Shown: positions 26,747 to 36,142 of the stretch, one piece after another
Numbering within the stretch: the stretch's first letter is position 1
How the letters are laid out: each line of letters starts with the position of its first letter
Assembly: GCF_014831675.1 (NCBI RefSeq)
Contig: NZ_VJXY01000003.1
Coordinates: 1 to 64,000 of the forward strand
Direction of reading: 5' to 3'
From: Komarekiella delphini-convector SJRDD-AB1
GTDB lineage: Bacteria > Cyanobacteriota > Cyanobacteriia > Cyanobacteriales > Nostocaceae
DNA: 64,000 bases
Notes under the pieces: generated by a model
Seen by the model: only the letters and a program-made list of their open reading frames with translations
Database searches by the model: none
Told to the model about the DNA's origin: nothing
Program-made: the position numbers and the translations under genes

Positions 26747-27634
26747 GTGACTGTAAAACCAGACTGGTTGCGGGTGAAAGCGCCTCAGCGGGAGCGCGTT
26801 GCTAACGTTAAAGAAATTTTGCGGGATTTAGCCCTCAATACGGTTTGCGAGGAAGCGTCCTGTCCGAATATTGGTGAGTGCTTCAATGCTGGTACTGCCA
26901 CTTTTTTAATTATGGGGCCAGCTTGTACACGCGCCTGTCCCTACTGTGATATTGACTTTGAGAAAAAACCCAAACCACTAGACCCTACCGAACCTGGGCG
27001 ACTGGCAGAAGCCATTCGCCGGATGAGACTCAATCATGTAGTTATCACTTCTGTGAACCGAGATGATTTGCCGGATGGTGGTGCATCCCAATTTGTGCGC
27101 TGTATCGAAGCGGTTCGCACCATCTCGCCCCAGACTACAATTGAAGTACTCATTCCTGACTTGTGCGGTAATTGGGATGCTCTAGAAATAATTTTACAAG
27201 CTGCACCAGAAGTACTAAATCACAATACGGAAACGGTTCCCAGCCTTTATCGCCGAGTGCGTCCCCAAGGGAACTACGATCGCACATTAGAATTGCTCAA
27301 TAGATCGCGTCAAATTGCTCCTTGGACATACACTAAATCCGGTATTATGGTCGGACTCGGTGAAACTGATGCAGAAATCCGCCAAGTTATGCGAGACTTG
27401 CGAACAGTTGATTGTGATATTTTGACAATCGGGCAATACCTCCAGCCCAGCCAAAAACACTTAAAAGTAAATGAATTTATTCACCCAGAACAATTTACTG
27501 GTTGGAAGGTATTCGGAGAAGAACTGGGATTTTTACAAGTTGTTTCGTCTCCCTTGACAAGAAGCTCATATCATGCCGAAGAAGTAAGGGAATTAATGGA
27601 ACGTTACCCCCGCTCAAAAAGTAATGAGTTATAA
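26747..27634 (+). CDS. lipA: Lipoyl synthase
   Basis: 295 residues, GTG start. A radical SAM enzyme that inserts two sulfurs into octanoyl groups on lipoyl domains. The auxiliary cluster cysteines are in [12 protein letters not shown] (residues about 34-45), and the radical-SAM CxxxCxxC is in [11 protein letters not shown] (near 60-70). The ending [13 protein letters not shown] contains the RSSYHA serine ligand motif. Cyanobacteria usually have two LipA paralogues; this one begins [14 protein letters not shown]. Its stop codon lies inside a heptamer array that also supplies the start of gpsA ten bases later. Confidence 0.95.
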   Translation: MTVKPDWLRVKAPQRERVANVKEILRDLALNTVCEEASCPNIGECFNAGTATFLIMGPACTRACPYCDIDFEKKPKPLDPTEPGRLAEAIRRMRLNHVVITSVNRDDLPDGGASQFVRCIEAVRTISPQTTIEVLIPDLCGNWDALEIILQAAPEVLNHNTETVPSLYRRVRPQGNYDRTLELLNRSRQIAPWTYTKSGIMVGLGETDAEIRQVMRDLRTVDCDILTIGQYLQPSQKHLKVNEFIHPEQFTGWKVFGEELGFLQVVSSPLTRSSYHAEEVRELMERYPRSKSNEL

Positions 27635-27651
27635 GTTATGAGTTATGAGTG
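27624..27651. repeat. Four-unit heptanucleotide array spanning the lipA stop and gpsA start
   Basis: ATGAGTT, ATAAGTT, ATGAGTT, ATGAGTG in direct succession. The TAA of the second unit (27632-27634) is the stop of lipA. The ATG of the fourth unit (27645) is the start of gpsA. Confidence 0.85.
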
Positions 27652-28613
27652 ATCAGATTTACTCCACCTCAAAGTTCAAAACTCAAAACTCAAAACTTTC
27701 CATTACAATTCTGGGTGCTGGTGCTTGGGGTATGGCTCTGGCAAATCTAGCAGCGGCTAATGGTCATAGAGTGCGTGTGTGGTCGCGTCAGGGGCCACAC
27801 ACCTTGGAAGCCGTGCTAGAAAATGCCCAAATAGTCCTGTCTGCTATTTCGATGAAAGGTGTGAGTGATGTTACTTCCCAAGTACATTCTTTCCCCCTTT
27901 CTCCTGAGACGATTTTTGTCACGGCGACAAAGGGCTTAGATCCAGAAACCAGATGTACGCCGTCGCAAATTTGGCAAACAGCTTTCCCTGATCATGCAGT
28001 GGTTGTTCTATCAGGGCCAAATTTATCTAAAGAAATAGAACTGGGATTACCAGCTGCAACGGTAGTAGCCAGCAACGTCCCCACTGCGGCCCAAGTAGTG
28101 CAGTTGGTATTTTCTTCTAATCTGTTTCGGGTATATACCAATCCCGATCCCTTGGGTGTGGAACTAGGGGGAACACTGAAAAACGTAATTGCGATCGCAT
28201 CTGGTGTATGTGATGGTTTACAACTAGGAACAAATGCCAAAGCTGCTTTAGTTACCCGTGGGCTAACAGAAATGGTTCGTATTGGTAATCTCTGGGGTGC
28301 AAATACGGAAACATTTTACGGTTTGTCGGGTTTAGGAGATTTGCTAGCAACCTGCAACAGCCCCCTAAGTCGTAATTATCAAGTTGGCTACCAACTAGCT
28401 GGTAACAAGACACTTACAGAAATTCTCGCCAATTTACAAGGAACTGCTGAAGGAGTCAACACTTGCCGAGTTTTGATGCAAATAGCCCAGCAGCAAAATA
28501 TTGCTATGCCAATTACCGAGCAAGTTTATCGGTTACTTCAGAGTGAAGTCTCTCCCCGACAAGCCCTTGATGAACTAATGCTGCGAAATATCAAACCAGA
28601 GTACAACTATTAA
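27645..28613 (+). CDS. gpsA: Glycerol-3-phosphate dehydrogenase [NAD(P)+]
   Basis: 322 residues. It reduces dihydroxyacetone phosphate to sn-glycerol-3-phosphate for membrane lipid synthesis. The Rossmann motif GAGAWGMALANLAA lies near residues 24-37. SGPNLSKEIELGLPAA, the catalytic-lysine region GGTLKNVIAIASGVCDGL, and GLSGLGDLLATC are family blocks. The first ~18 residues (MSDQIYSTSKFKTQNSKLS) are low-complexity and derive from repeat DNA. The conserved protein begins at ITILGAGAW, so the N-terminus seems to have been extended by the repeat. Confidence 0.94.
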   Translation: MSDQIYSTSKFKTQNSKLSITILGAGAWGMALANLAAANGHRVRVWSRQGPHTLEAVLENAQIVLSAISMKGVSDVTSQVHSFPLSPETIFVTATKGLDPETRCTPSQIWQTAFPDHAVVVLSGPNLSKEIELGLPAATVVASNVPTAAQVVQLVFSSNLFRVYTNPDPLGVELGGTLKNVIAIASGVCDGLQLGTNAKAALVTRGLTEMVRIGNLWGANTETFYGLSGLGDLLATCNSPLSRNYQVGYQLAGNKTLTEILANLQGTAEGVNTCRVLMQIAQQQNIAMPITEQVYRLLQSEVSPRQALDELMLRNIKPEYNY

Positions 28614-29083
28614 TTAGTACTTGTAAGCGCAAACGAACTTACTATCTGACAAGAGGTAAGACACTTGCAAAGAAAAAATTAGCCCAGCCGTATTAGATAT
28701 ATTTTAGCAAAGCAACGGTTAAACTGATTTTTTTATCTTTTTATTTAACCTGATTCAATCTTGGGATTAGAGTGCCATTAGGTTATCTAGATACCTGGAG
28801 AATTCGATTTATTTGGAACGCAGATAACACTGTTATTTTGCAGTTAATCACTATACAAAAGAGATAAAAATGCAGTCAAGGTATACGATTAGCTTCATAA
28901 AGTTTTATTTTTTAATTCAGTAGATGCTGTTTTAACAATTCAGTAAATATTAGTTTATCACCTATTCAAAAGCAGCTTACATTTATCTTAATGTTCTCTG
29001 ATTGCTCATACAAATTAAAAAAAAGAATGTGATAGATAAACCATGTAGAGAGACGTTACATTGCAACGTCTCTAACAAAGGAT
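28614..29083. other. 470-base intergenic stretch
   Basis: A/T-rich DNA without a gene. Near its right end lies a palindromic repeat, GAGACGTTACATTGCAACG followed by TCTC (about 29048-29072), a one-mismatch copy of the repeat at 49313-49335. Confidence 0.45.
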
Positions 29084-29314
29084 TTGTTGCAATCATTAAT
29101 TGAATCAGTATCAGATGTAGCGCCGCAGTACAGAATTTATTTTCAGCCTCTGGTTGAAACGTTGTTTCTACAAAATCCTCGCGCAACACGCTTTAAATAT
29201 CACATACGTTACTTAAGAGCGACAGTTTTAGCTGTGGTTTTAGTCTTTTTCGGAATAATGTCATTAAGTCATACGCCAATCAGTCTGATGGCGCATGAAA
29301 AACTAAAAATTTAG
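29084..29314 (+). CDS. Small single-span membrane protein, function unknown
   Basis: 76 residues. One hydrophobic segment lies at about residues 46-62 (ATVLAVVLVFFGIMSLS), with a basic stretch before it (FKYHIRYLR), which predicts the N-terminus inside. I do not recognise a family. The start is weak: TTG at 29084, just beside a palindromic repeat, with no later in-frame ATG before the helix. It ends 12 bases before the next gene and may be the first gene of the operon. It could also be a decayed leftover. Confidence 0.45.
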   Translation: MLQSLIESVSDVAPQYRIYFQPLVETLFLQNPRATRFKYHIRYLRATVLAVVLVFFGIMSLSHTPISLMAHEKLKI

Positions 29315-29326
29315 AGGGTAAGTAAC

Positions 29327-30544
29327 ATGACATCTGTTGAATCAAATGAAAGCAATTTCTTTGAAATAGATGGTATCCATTTAAGAATCTGGGAACCCGA
29401 TCTTATAGTGTTACCTATCCCAGAAAATCGCTCTGATTCCAGTATCTCTGTAGAAATTGTGGAAATTAAGATTTACCTAATCAATAATACGCCAAATACT
29501 TGTCATCTCAACCCCAATCAAACCTTAATTCCAGAGCTTTTAATGTCAGATGGTCAAGTATTACAAAGGCAAATAACTTTAGATGAACCTGTTGACGAAC
29601 TTCAAAGGAACATACCTCCCCAGCCAGGTTTTGGAATTTGGTTGAGACAGTTCGTATCAAACTTAGCCCACTTGCTAAAGCGAAGTGAGACTAGAGCGTT
29701 TGATCCTCGTTTAATCAATTCGGGACTACGCATACCCTTTACTCTGGCTCTAAGACTCATTTGGCAAAATAATCGGCTGCAATTTCAAGTTATTAACAGC
29801 CCTAGATATTTACCAATCATTTTTAGCCTTCTTGACAAATCCTGGTTTTTTAATGGTCTCCAACTAGGAAAGTATCAGTTTCGGTTTATATGGGGTAATT
29901 ATGGTGACAGTGAACCAAGCTCAGACCCGCCGACAGAAGAAACAGCGAGTGCGGTGCAATTGGCGACTCAATTTGTGAATCTTCGCTTAATTGAACCTGT
30001 GGGAGTTGACAACAATGCAGTAGAAGTGGATGGCATTCGTTTTGAAATTTTAGTGCCAGAACGGGTGTTGACTCTTCCAGAGAAAAAGCGCCGTGTCGTG
30101 ACTCGCGTGCAGTTAGGGATTTGTATTACCAACAATACCCCCAATCCAGTCCGTTTTAACTTTTTTGATACCTTAATACCCCAGGTTGTGGGAGCAGATG
30201 GTCAGGTACATTTGCGAGAGTATTATCGGCGTCACACTAAAAGGCCATTAGAATCTGATTTTTCGTTAGTTATGCCTGGAGAAAGTACAACCTTATTTCA
30301 AGAAGCTGGTCTTTATTGGCGCAAGGGTGACCAGTTTATCCTTAGTATTGCTGCTGGTGATGGTGGCTACTGGAATTTTAAAGTTCTCAAAGTGGATATG
30401 TATCAAATTCAGCTTGTCTACAACAACAAATATACAGCGCAAGAAATAGAAATATATTACAGAGAAAGTCTGAATACGAACTTAATAGAAGGTCTTTGGA
30501 TAGGGATGGTGTCTATGCCAAAAGTGGAGTTTCATCTAGTCTAA
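29327..30544 (+). CDS. Protein with two copies of an uncharacterised beta-rich domain
   Basis: 405 residues, ATG with GAGGGTAAG upstream. There is an internal duplication. FEIDGIHLRIWEPD..LINNTPNTCHLNPNQTL..SDGQVLQRQ (residues about 12-85) aligns with VEVDGIRFEILVPE..ITNNTPNPVRFNFFDTL..ADGQVHLRE (about 228-310). NNTPN, the TLIP motif and DGQV are kept in both copies. Each half ends in a segment about a peptide or chain seen as Y-x-F-x-F-I-W or W-x-F-K-V. No signal peptide or membrane helix is visible. The function is unknown; the neighbours suggest an envelope or secretion context. Confidence 0.7.
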   Translation: MTSVESNESNFFEIDGIHLRIWEPDLIVLPIPENRSDSSISVEIVEIKIYLINNTPNTCHLNPNQTLIPELLMSDGQVLQRQITLDEPVDELQRNIPPQPGFGIWLRQFVSNLAHLLKRSETRAFDPRLINSGLRIPFTLALRLIWQNNRLQFQVINSPRYLPIIFSLLDKSWFFNGLQLGKYQFRFIWGNYGDSEPSSDPPTEETASAVQLATQFVNLRLIEPVGVDNNAVEVDGIRFEILVPERVLTLPEKKRRVVTRVQLGICITNNTPNPVRFNFFDTLIPQVVGADGQVHLREYYRRHTKRPLESDFSLVMPGESTTLFQEAGLYWRKGDQFILSIAAGDGGYWNFKVLKVDMYQIQLVYNNKYTAQEIEIYYRESLNTNLIEGLWIGMVSMPKVEFHLV

Positions 30545-30630
30545 CTCTAAAACTCAGGCGATATCAAGATTGCCATTTACAGAGATAGCCACTATCTGAT
30601 TAAAACTTAATACTTACCGGAGTTATAAAA

Positions 30631-32259
30631 ATGTTATCACGACAATATTCACTAGTTCTGTTAGCAACAACTCTTCTCGCTACACTACAAAGTCAGTCTA
30701 GCTTCGCTGTCACAGTTAATAGTCCACTAGGCAGACCAGTCATAATGCCTTACGAAGATTCAATTAACCAAAAATTAGGCTTAATACAATTACAAGCATG
30801 GCCCTTTTATGATCCACGGTCTGTTTTAAATTTTGGGAGAGTCGGGGAAGTTAAACCAGGCGGAACAGATAAATTGCTCAGTCTACTAAAGTATCAATTT
30901 CCAGAGCCTGATTGGAAATTTGTACCCGTAGGTGGTTTAAAAGGCGATTTTGATGTAAATAACTACTTCCCTTGCACTCCAACATTCCCTTTCCCTGATG
31001 GGCATTGTGAGACCCCGTTAAAAACTGGAGGTGCAGGGGCTGTTTTAAATTTAACTTACACTCCACAGCAGGGCGACCCCAGCGGTAATCAAATTCGATG
31101 GATTCAGCGATTTATAGATAACTATGATGTAGTTGAAAGAGACGAGTTAGATATCATACTTTTTCAGGACAACCCATTCTATCCTGGAACTAGTGGGCCC
31201 AACTCTTTCTATGATGCCCCGTGGGTTCCTGATTTTAAACTTGATAGAAAAATCTACTTCTATGCCGAAACCTATCTTGTCGAGGAAGTGACAACTCCAG
31301 GAAGTCAGCAAAGAACAGTCAACATTTACGATGGGGTTAGATGGGGATGGGAACACATACCATTTAACACCTTCAAAAAGCTTCCAGGTAGCCTATTCTC
31401 AGGTTATGAAAAAGATGCATTTCAGCTAAAAGAACTTTCTCCAGGTGCAAAATACTATGCCTATATCAATAACGATATACCTGGTAATCAATGTAACCCA
31501 AATACATTACTAGAAACATATGGTGAAAATGGAGCTTGGTACTATGACAATGACAATAGTCAATTAGGAGATGGTTTTGCTTCTGCATTAACAGGTATTG
31601 TTCCAAGCAATGGAACTATTGACTTAAATGTTCGTGCTGCTAATGGTGGTCGTCGTGGGGAAGACCGAGGTAACTATGAACTTAATGTTGCAGTATTCGA
31701 CGACGAAGCAGATTTTCCGTATGTTGTAGGTAGTAGCGGTGGAGGTGGTGTAGGTAAAGAACGCCCCGGTGGAACTCAACAAAATCCAATCCTTCCCAAT
31801 GCAAAAGAGGGAAATTGGCAAGTCTTCCGTGACGTACCTGGTTGCCGCTGGTATGATCCCCACACTCCCTACGGTTTTGAATTCCAAGCGCTTGACAACA
31901 CATTATTTACTGAAATTCTAGATTTTCCCGTTGGCTCAGACAATCGATTTACTGTTTCAGTAGGAGATAGAATACTGGGCGAATTCGGTGCGGGAGACAG
32001 CGTAGATTTTACATCATTATTTGGTTCTGGTATTTCCAACTTTAAAATCACTGGCATCGATTCCTTATTTGGTTCAACAGAAGAAACTGCTTTCCCCATT
32101 CAACTCGCATTTAATGACCGCACAGGCAGTTTCAAAATGCGTCCATTTTCTCAAGAAATTTCTCCTCAGTCTGTCCCCGAATCTACATCAGCATTGGGAG
32201 TATTAACACTTCTTTCGTGGGGAATAATAAAAGCGATGAAAATTCGCCTTGAAAAATAA
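30631..32259 (+). CDS. PEP-CTERM sorting domain protein
   Basis: 542 residues. The signal peptide covers about residues 1-26 (MLSRQYSLVLLATTLLATLQ..SSFA). The C-terminus has the exosortase sorting tripartite signal: VPES (a PEP variant) near residue 513, a hydrophobic helix (ALGVLTLLSWGII) and a basic tail (KIRLEK). The protein should therefore be exported and processed by an exosortase. The middle is rich in Asp, Asn and Gly with no domain I recognise, and has few cysteines. Gene order suggests co-transcription with the flanking genes; the O-antigen-ligase-like gene starts two bases after this stop codon. Its role is unknown, perhaps envelope or exopolysaccharide related. Confidence 0.8.
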   Translation: MLSRQYSLVLLATTLLATLQSQSSFAVTVNSPLGRPVIMPYEDSINQKLGLIQLQAWPFYDPRSVLNFGRVGEVKPGGTDKLLSLLKYQFPEPDWKFVPVGGLKGDFDVNNYFPCTPTFPFPDGHCETPLKTGGAGAVLNLTYTPQQGDPSGNQIRWIQRFIDNYDVVERDELDIILFQDNPFYPGTSGPNSFYDAPWVPDFKLDRKIYFYAETYLVEEVTTPGSQQRTVNIYDGVRWGWEHIPFNTFKKLPGSLFSGYEKDAFQLKELSPGAKYYAYINNDIPGNQCNPNTLLETYGENGAWYYDNDNSQLGDGFASALTGIVPSNGTIDLNVRAANGGRRGEDRGNYELNVAVFDDEADFPYVVGSSGGGGVGKERPGGTQQNPILPNAKEGNWQVFRDVPGCRWYDPHTPYGFEFQALDNTLFTEILDFPVGSDNRFTVSVGDRILGEFGAGDSVDFTSLFGSGISNFKITGIDSLFGSTEETAFPIQLAFNDRTGSFKMRPFSQEISPQSVPESTSALGVLTLLSWGIIKAMKIRLEK

Positions 32260-32261
32260 CC

Positions 32262-33542
32262 GTGAACCGTATCTACACCCTGCTATTTTCCCTCAGCATC
32301 ATTCTCATCAACCCAATCGGTGCAATGCGTGGGGAAATCTGGACTCAACCAAAAGTATTTGCCATTAGCCTTATCTGCATACTCAACTTTTTAATCCTCT
32401 GGGAAGACAGGGAAAACCTAAAGCTGCCTCAAGGTTGGAAAATCAGCAGACTCCTGTGGGAAATATTTTTGGGAATTGGGTTAATTGCAACTCTCGCTAG
32501 TCCTTTCCCCTGGCGTTCCCTATTCGGTCAAGAACAGATGGGCGATGGCTTGCTCTACTGGCTGCTCATCGCTATCTTTACTCTCAGCAATAGCCTACTA
32601 TTAAGGCTGCACCCAGAGCTAGCTTGTTTTCAACTACAAGGTTTAGTAATTGGCGGAGTCATCCTTGCAATCAGCATCTTTCCCCAAGCCATTAACTGGC
32701 GCATCGATTATACCGCCACAACAGGGCAGTTAATACAGGACAATATCCTGCGGAGTACAATTTTCCAAAATCAGCAACCAATAGGTTTATATTCCCATCG
32801 GGGTCATGCGTCATTTGTCCTAGCAGCAGTGGCAGTTATGACATTTGTAGGTTGGCAGTGGCGATGGATAGACACACCAAAAGCTGCAACTGCTGGCATC
32901 TTGATTATCCCAGCTTTGCTGCTCACTCAAACCAGGGCGGGATTATTAGCCTTACTAACAGCGAGTATCTACTTATTAGGACGCCAGCATTATAAGCTTT
33001 TAGTCCCCGCAACGCTCGTGTGTCTGCTCGTCATTGGCATTACTACCAGCACCAGACAAATCAATAATTTCCCTTTAATTAAACAAATCACATCCGACCG
33101 GGTTTATCTGTGGGAAATGGCCAACTATGGAATCAGTCAGCGTCCTTTACTCGGATGGGGTATGAATGGCTTCGGCGCAGCTTATCCCTATGTGCGCCAC
33201 AGTAGAACAATAGCTAAAGTTACTCGCTTGGGTGACTTTAGTTTCGACTTTCAAGACAAAAACGGGCAGATGCAAACGAGACAACTACCCACAACCAAGG
33301 CACACAATCTAATTTTAGATACAACTTTATCAGTAGGGCTACTGGGGATGACATCCTACCTAGCTCTGTTAGCATTATGTCTGTGGCAGGTATTTAACTC
33401 GCCTTACCGTGGGATTGAAGCAGTCTTCATTGCCTACCTTGTCTTTACCTTCAACTGGTTTGAGTGCGCCCAATTCACGCATCTAGCTTGGTGGTCGCTT
33501 AGTATATGTGGAATGTCCCGTATCCCGAAAATTACACCTTAA
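32262..33542 (+). CDS. O-antigen ligase/polymerase-like membrane protein
   Basis: 426 residues with about ten hydrophobic helices. The family signature is visible: LLLTQTRAGLLALLTA near residues 220-235, then the large periplasmic loop DRVYLWEMANYGISQRPLLGWGMNGFGAAYP, and KAHNLILDTTLSVGLLGM. Wzy/WaaL-type proteins join sugar chains to a lipid or a protein acceptor. The GTG start lies two bases after the PEP-CTERM gene stop, so the two are translationally coupled. A ligase that glycosylates the PEP-CTERM product is one possible reading, but that is inference. Confidence 0.8.
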   Translation: MNRIYTLLFSLSIILINPIGAMRGEIWTQPKVFAISLICILNFLILWEDRENLKLPQGWKISRLLWEIFLGIGLIATLASPFPWRSLFGQEQMGDGLLYWLLIAIFTLSNSLLLRLHPELACFQLQGLVIGGVILAISIFPQAINWRIDYTATTGQLIQDNILRSTIFQNQQPIGLYSHRGHASFVLAAVAVMTFVGWQWRWIDTPKAATAGILIIPALLLTQTRAGLLALLTASIYLLGRQHYKLLVPATLVCLLVIGITTSTRQINNFPLIKQITSDRVYLWEMANYGISQRPLLGWGMNGFGAAYPYVRHSRTIAKVTRLGDFSFDFQDKNGQMQTRQLPTTKAHNLILDTTLSVGLLGMTSYLALLALCLWQVFNSPYRGIEAVFIAYLVFTFNWFECAQFTHLAWWSLSICGMSRIPKITP

Positions 33543-33582
33543 AAAGCGCTACATCATCTGTTCACCGTGTTTATTATTGGGT

Positions 33583-33837
33583 AGCACTCAGCCAAAACCA
33601 GAGCCACAATGGACACAACAAATGTCAGCGGAGTTTCAGGCGCATTCCCAACAAGCAATTACAAAATTTGCAGGCAATAATTACGGTTCGACTGCCTTTG
33701 AGAACGAAAAAAGGTCTTACCTTAGAGCGATGATGGACTTTCTCGCAGGTAATCAAAAAAAGGCGATCGCTCTTTTATAATCTGAAGACGCTGATGCTGA
33801 TAGAAATGCTCACACCTTGGAAATTGACTTTTATTGA
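33583..33837 (+). pseudogene. Fragment of an uncharacterised cyanobacterial protein with an in-frame stop
   Basis: The frame reads QMSAEFQAHSQQAI, then KFAGNNYGSTAFENEKRSYL, then AMMDFLAGNQKKAIALL, with TAA at 33778-33780. It then continues in the same frame with SEDADADRNAHTLEIDFY before TGA at 33835-33837. Coding character on both sides of the stop, and the absence of a convincing start, indicate a decayed gene. I recall similar sequence from larger Nostoc proteins but cannot name the family. The HIP1-like GCGATCGC sits just before the internal stop. Confidence 0.55.
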
Positions 33838-34457
33838 TCGCGTGTAAAACCCCATCTTTTTGTTGGTGGCAGGGCTGCCTCATTGGATCTCTCTAAAAAG
33901 CTCAGCGAAAAAAAGGGTTGTTGACTTTTCTCTGACGTAGGGTAGCAGTACTAATGAGAATAGTTAATCAGCAATTAGCTGACAGTAACATTTTTGGCGT
34001 TATTACTAATCTGTTCCCAATAATCTATTAGCTATACTTATTTCCGAATATTCTCTAGGGAAAAATTGTAAATCGTCAGGAAATTACTTTTATAGCCATG
34101 TAAATATGACTATGCCAATTATAAGCATGATTTTTACTGAAATATGTTTATACATAGTTACAAAAATAACATTCATAACCAGTCAAAATTGAACTATTGA
34201 CTAGGTAGTTTGAAATTTAAAACCTAGCTGTAGATTTGAATAGCTATTGGTTCAATCAAAAGCTTAGTAGCTAATTAAGTTCAGTAATACTGTATCTAAT
34301 AAAACCATTGCAAGTATTTTCAAAAAAAAACTGTAATGGAATCCTTAACCGTGTTAGTTCATCTTGAATCACGGGAACAATAGCAACAGTTAAATAGCTG
34401 AACGTAATCTTAGCTGACCGTAATCTATTGTTACCTGGAGCCATTGAGACGATCCCT
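33838..34457. other. Long upstream region of sigC
   Basis: About 620 bases without a gene, A/T-rich from 33950 on. A long leader or several promoters for sigC would fit, since group 2 sigma genes in Anabaena have multiple regulated starts. I cannot place them from the sequence alone. Confidence 0.35.
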
Positions 34458-35708
34458 ATGCCAGCAACATCTTTTTACGCAGATGCCGCCTACAATACCC
34501 AAAAGTCCCGACAGGTCTTAGACCCGGATCTCACGATTGATGACAGTGAGCTACCGGTAGATGATCTACACGAGTTGGAGATGGCTTCTGTTGACCCTGT
34601 TAACTTTGCTGCTAACACTAACCGTCGCAGTACTGACCTGGTACGTCTATATCTTCAGGAAATTGGTCGGGTTCGGTTGTTAGGGCGGGATGAAGAGGTT
34701 TCAGAAGCCCAAAAAGTCCAGCGCTACTTGCGGATGCGAATAGTACTTGCTAATGCCGCAAAGCAAGGGGATGAAGTGATTTCACCCTATCTCCGATTAG
34801 TTGAAGTTCAAGAGCGTCTAGCCTCTGAACTGGGACATCGCCCCTCGTTAGAAAGGTGGGCTGCCACTGCTGGCGTGATGGTATCGGATCTCAGACCGAC
34901 TTTAGCAGATGGCAAACGTCGCTGGGCGGAAATTGCCAAGTTGACAGTAGAAGAACTGGAGCAAATTCAGTCTCAAGGACTCCAGGCAAAAGAACACATG
35001 ATTAAGGCTAATCTTCGCCTAGTTGTGTCTGTTGCTAAGAAGTATCAAAATCGCGGCTTGGAATTGTTGGATTTAGTCCAAGAAGGCACATTAGGTTTAG
35101 AGCGAGCTGTGGAGAAATTTGACCCAACCAAGGGTTATCGCTTTAGTACCTATGCCTACTGGTGGATTCGTCAGGGAATTACACGAGCGATCGCAACTTC
35201 TAGTCGCACGATCCGCCTACCTGTTCATATTACAGAAAAGCTGAACAAAATCAAAAAAGCTCAACGCAAAATTGCTCAAGAAAAAGGTCGCACTCCCACC
35301 TTAGAAGATTTAGCAATTGAGTTAGAAATGACACCTACCCAAGTGCGGGAAGTTTTGTTACGGGTTCCTCGCTCCGTTTCTCTAGAAACCAAGGTAGGAA
35401 AGGATAAGGACACTGAGTTAGGTGAATTACTCGAAACCGACAGTGTAACCCCAGAGGAGATGTTAATGCGAGAATCTTTACAAAGAGACTTGCATCATCT
35501 TTTATCAGATTTAACTAGCCGGGAGCGCGATGTAATTCTGATGCGGTTTGGTTTAGCAGATGGTCATCCTTACTCATTAGCAGAAATTGGACGCGCTCTT
35601 GATTTATCGCGGGAGCGGGTACGACAAATTGAGTCTAAAGCCTTGCAAAAACTGCGCCAACCTAAGCGACGTAACCTCATCCGCGACTACTTGGAGTCTT
35701 TAAGTTAG
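34458..35708 (+). CDS. sigC: Group 2 RNA polymerase sigma factor SigC
   Basis: 416 residues from ATG 34458 (MPATSFYADAAYNTQKSRQV). A TTG ten codons upstream gives an unconserved N-terminus. Regions 1.2-4.2 are present: DLVRLYLQEIGRVRLL (1.2), ANLRLVVSVAKKYQNRGLELLDLVQEG (2.1-2.2), GYRFSTYAYWWIRQGITRAI (2.3-2.4) and SLAEIGRALDLSRERVRQIESKAL (4.2). It matches SigC of Anabaena, whose gene also neighbours furA. SigC takes part in the response to nitrogen depletion and early heterocyst development there. No anti-sigma gene is nearby. Confidence 0.9.
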   Translation: MPATSFYADAAYNTQKSRQVLDPDLTIDDSELPVDDLHELEMASVDPVNFAANTNRRSTDLVRLYLQEIGRVRLLGRDEEVSEAQKVQRYLRMRIVLANAAKQGDEVISPYLRLVEVQERLASELGHRPSLERWAATAGVMVSDLRPTLADGKRRWAEIAKLTVEELEQIQSQGLQAKEHMIKANLRLVVSVAKKYQNRGLELLDLVQEGTLGLERAVEKFDPTKGYRFSTYAYWWIRQGITRAIATSSRTIRLPVHITEKLNKIKKAQRKIAQEKGRTPTLEDLAIELEMTPTQVREVLLRVPRSVSLETKVGKDKDTELGELLETDSVTPEEMLMRESLQRDLHHLLSDLTSRERDVILMRFGLADGHPYSLAEIGRALDLSRERVRQIESKALQKLRQPKRRNLIRDYLESLS

Positions 35709-36142
35709 TCAATGGTCATTTGTCATCTGTTACAAAGTTGAACCAGTCGCTTGGGCTGGTTCCCTGACTTGTACGAACTGGTGTCTGTTCGCCGATTCAC
35801 CTCTACGGCGTTTCGGTAGGGTAGCCGGCGCACCCTACAGGTTTGTCATTAGAAAACTGCAAATGACAAATGACTAAGGACAATTAACTGATTTGATCCC
35901 TAAAACTATAGCTTCTTGAGAAGCTATAGCAAATTATTTGCATTTAATTTAACCGAAGTATCTCCAGCCTTACTCTCAGGATATGTTTAGGATGGGGATT
36001 ATGTATTACCTAATTTCTCATTAAGATTTCATTAATTGTACTTGAGTATTTAGTAAAGCTTATCAATAAGCAATGATTGTTGCAAATTGCTCAAAATATT
36101 TGTTATATTCTCAACTAACAAGCTTTGTTGAGAAAAATTAGT
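35709..36142. other. sigC-furA intergenic region
   Basis: 434 bases. GTAGGGTAGCCGGCGCACCC (about 35817-35836) forms a G/C-rich hairpin. A near-perfect palindrome lies at 35906-35929 (CTATAGCTTCT.AGAAGCTATAG). Either could be the sigC terminator; neither has a strong T-run. The last 60 bases before furA are A/T-rich and probably hold its promoter and the iron boxes through which FurA represses itself. Confidence 0.4.

Noticed and set aside
33506-33733. An open frame overlapping the end of the ligase gene
   Set aside because: It is out of frame with the recognisable coding remnant at 33583-33837 and shows no motif.
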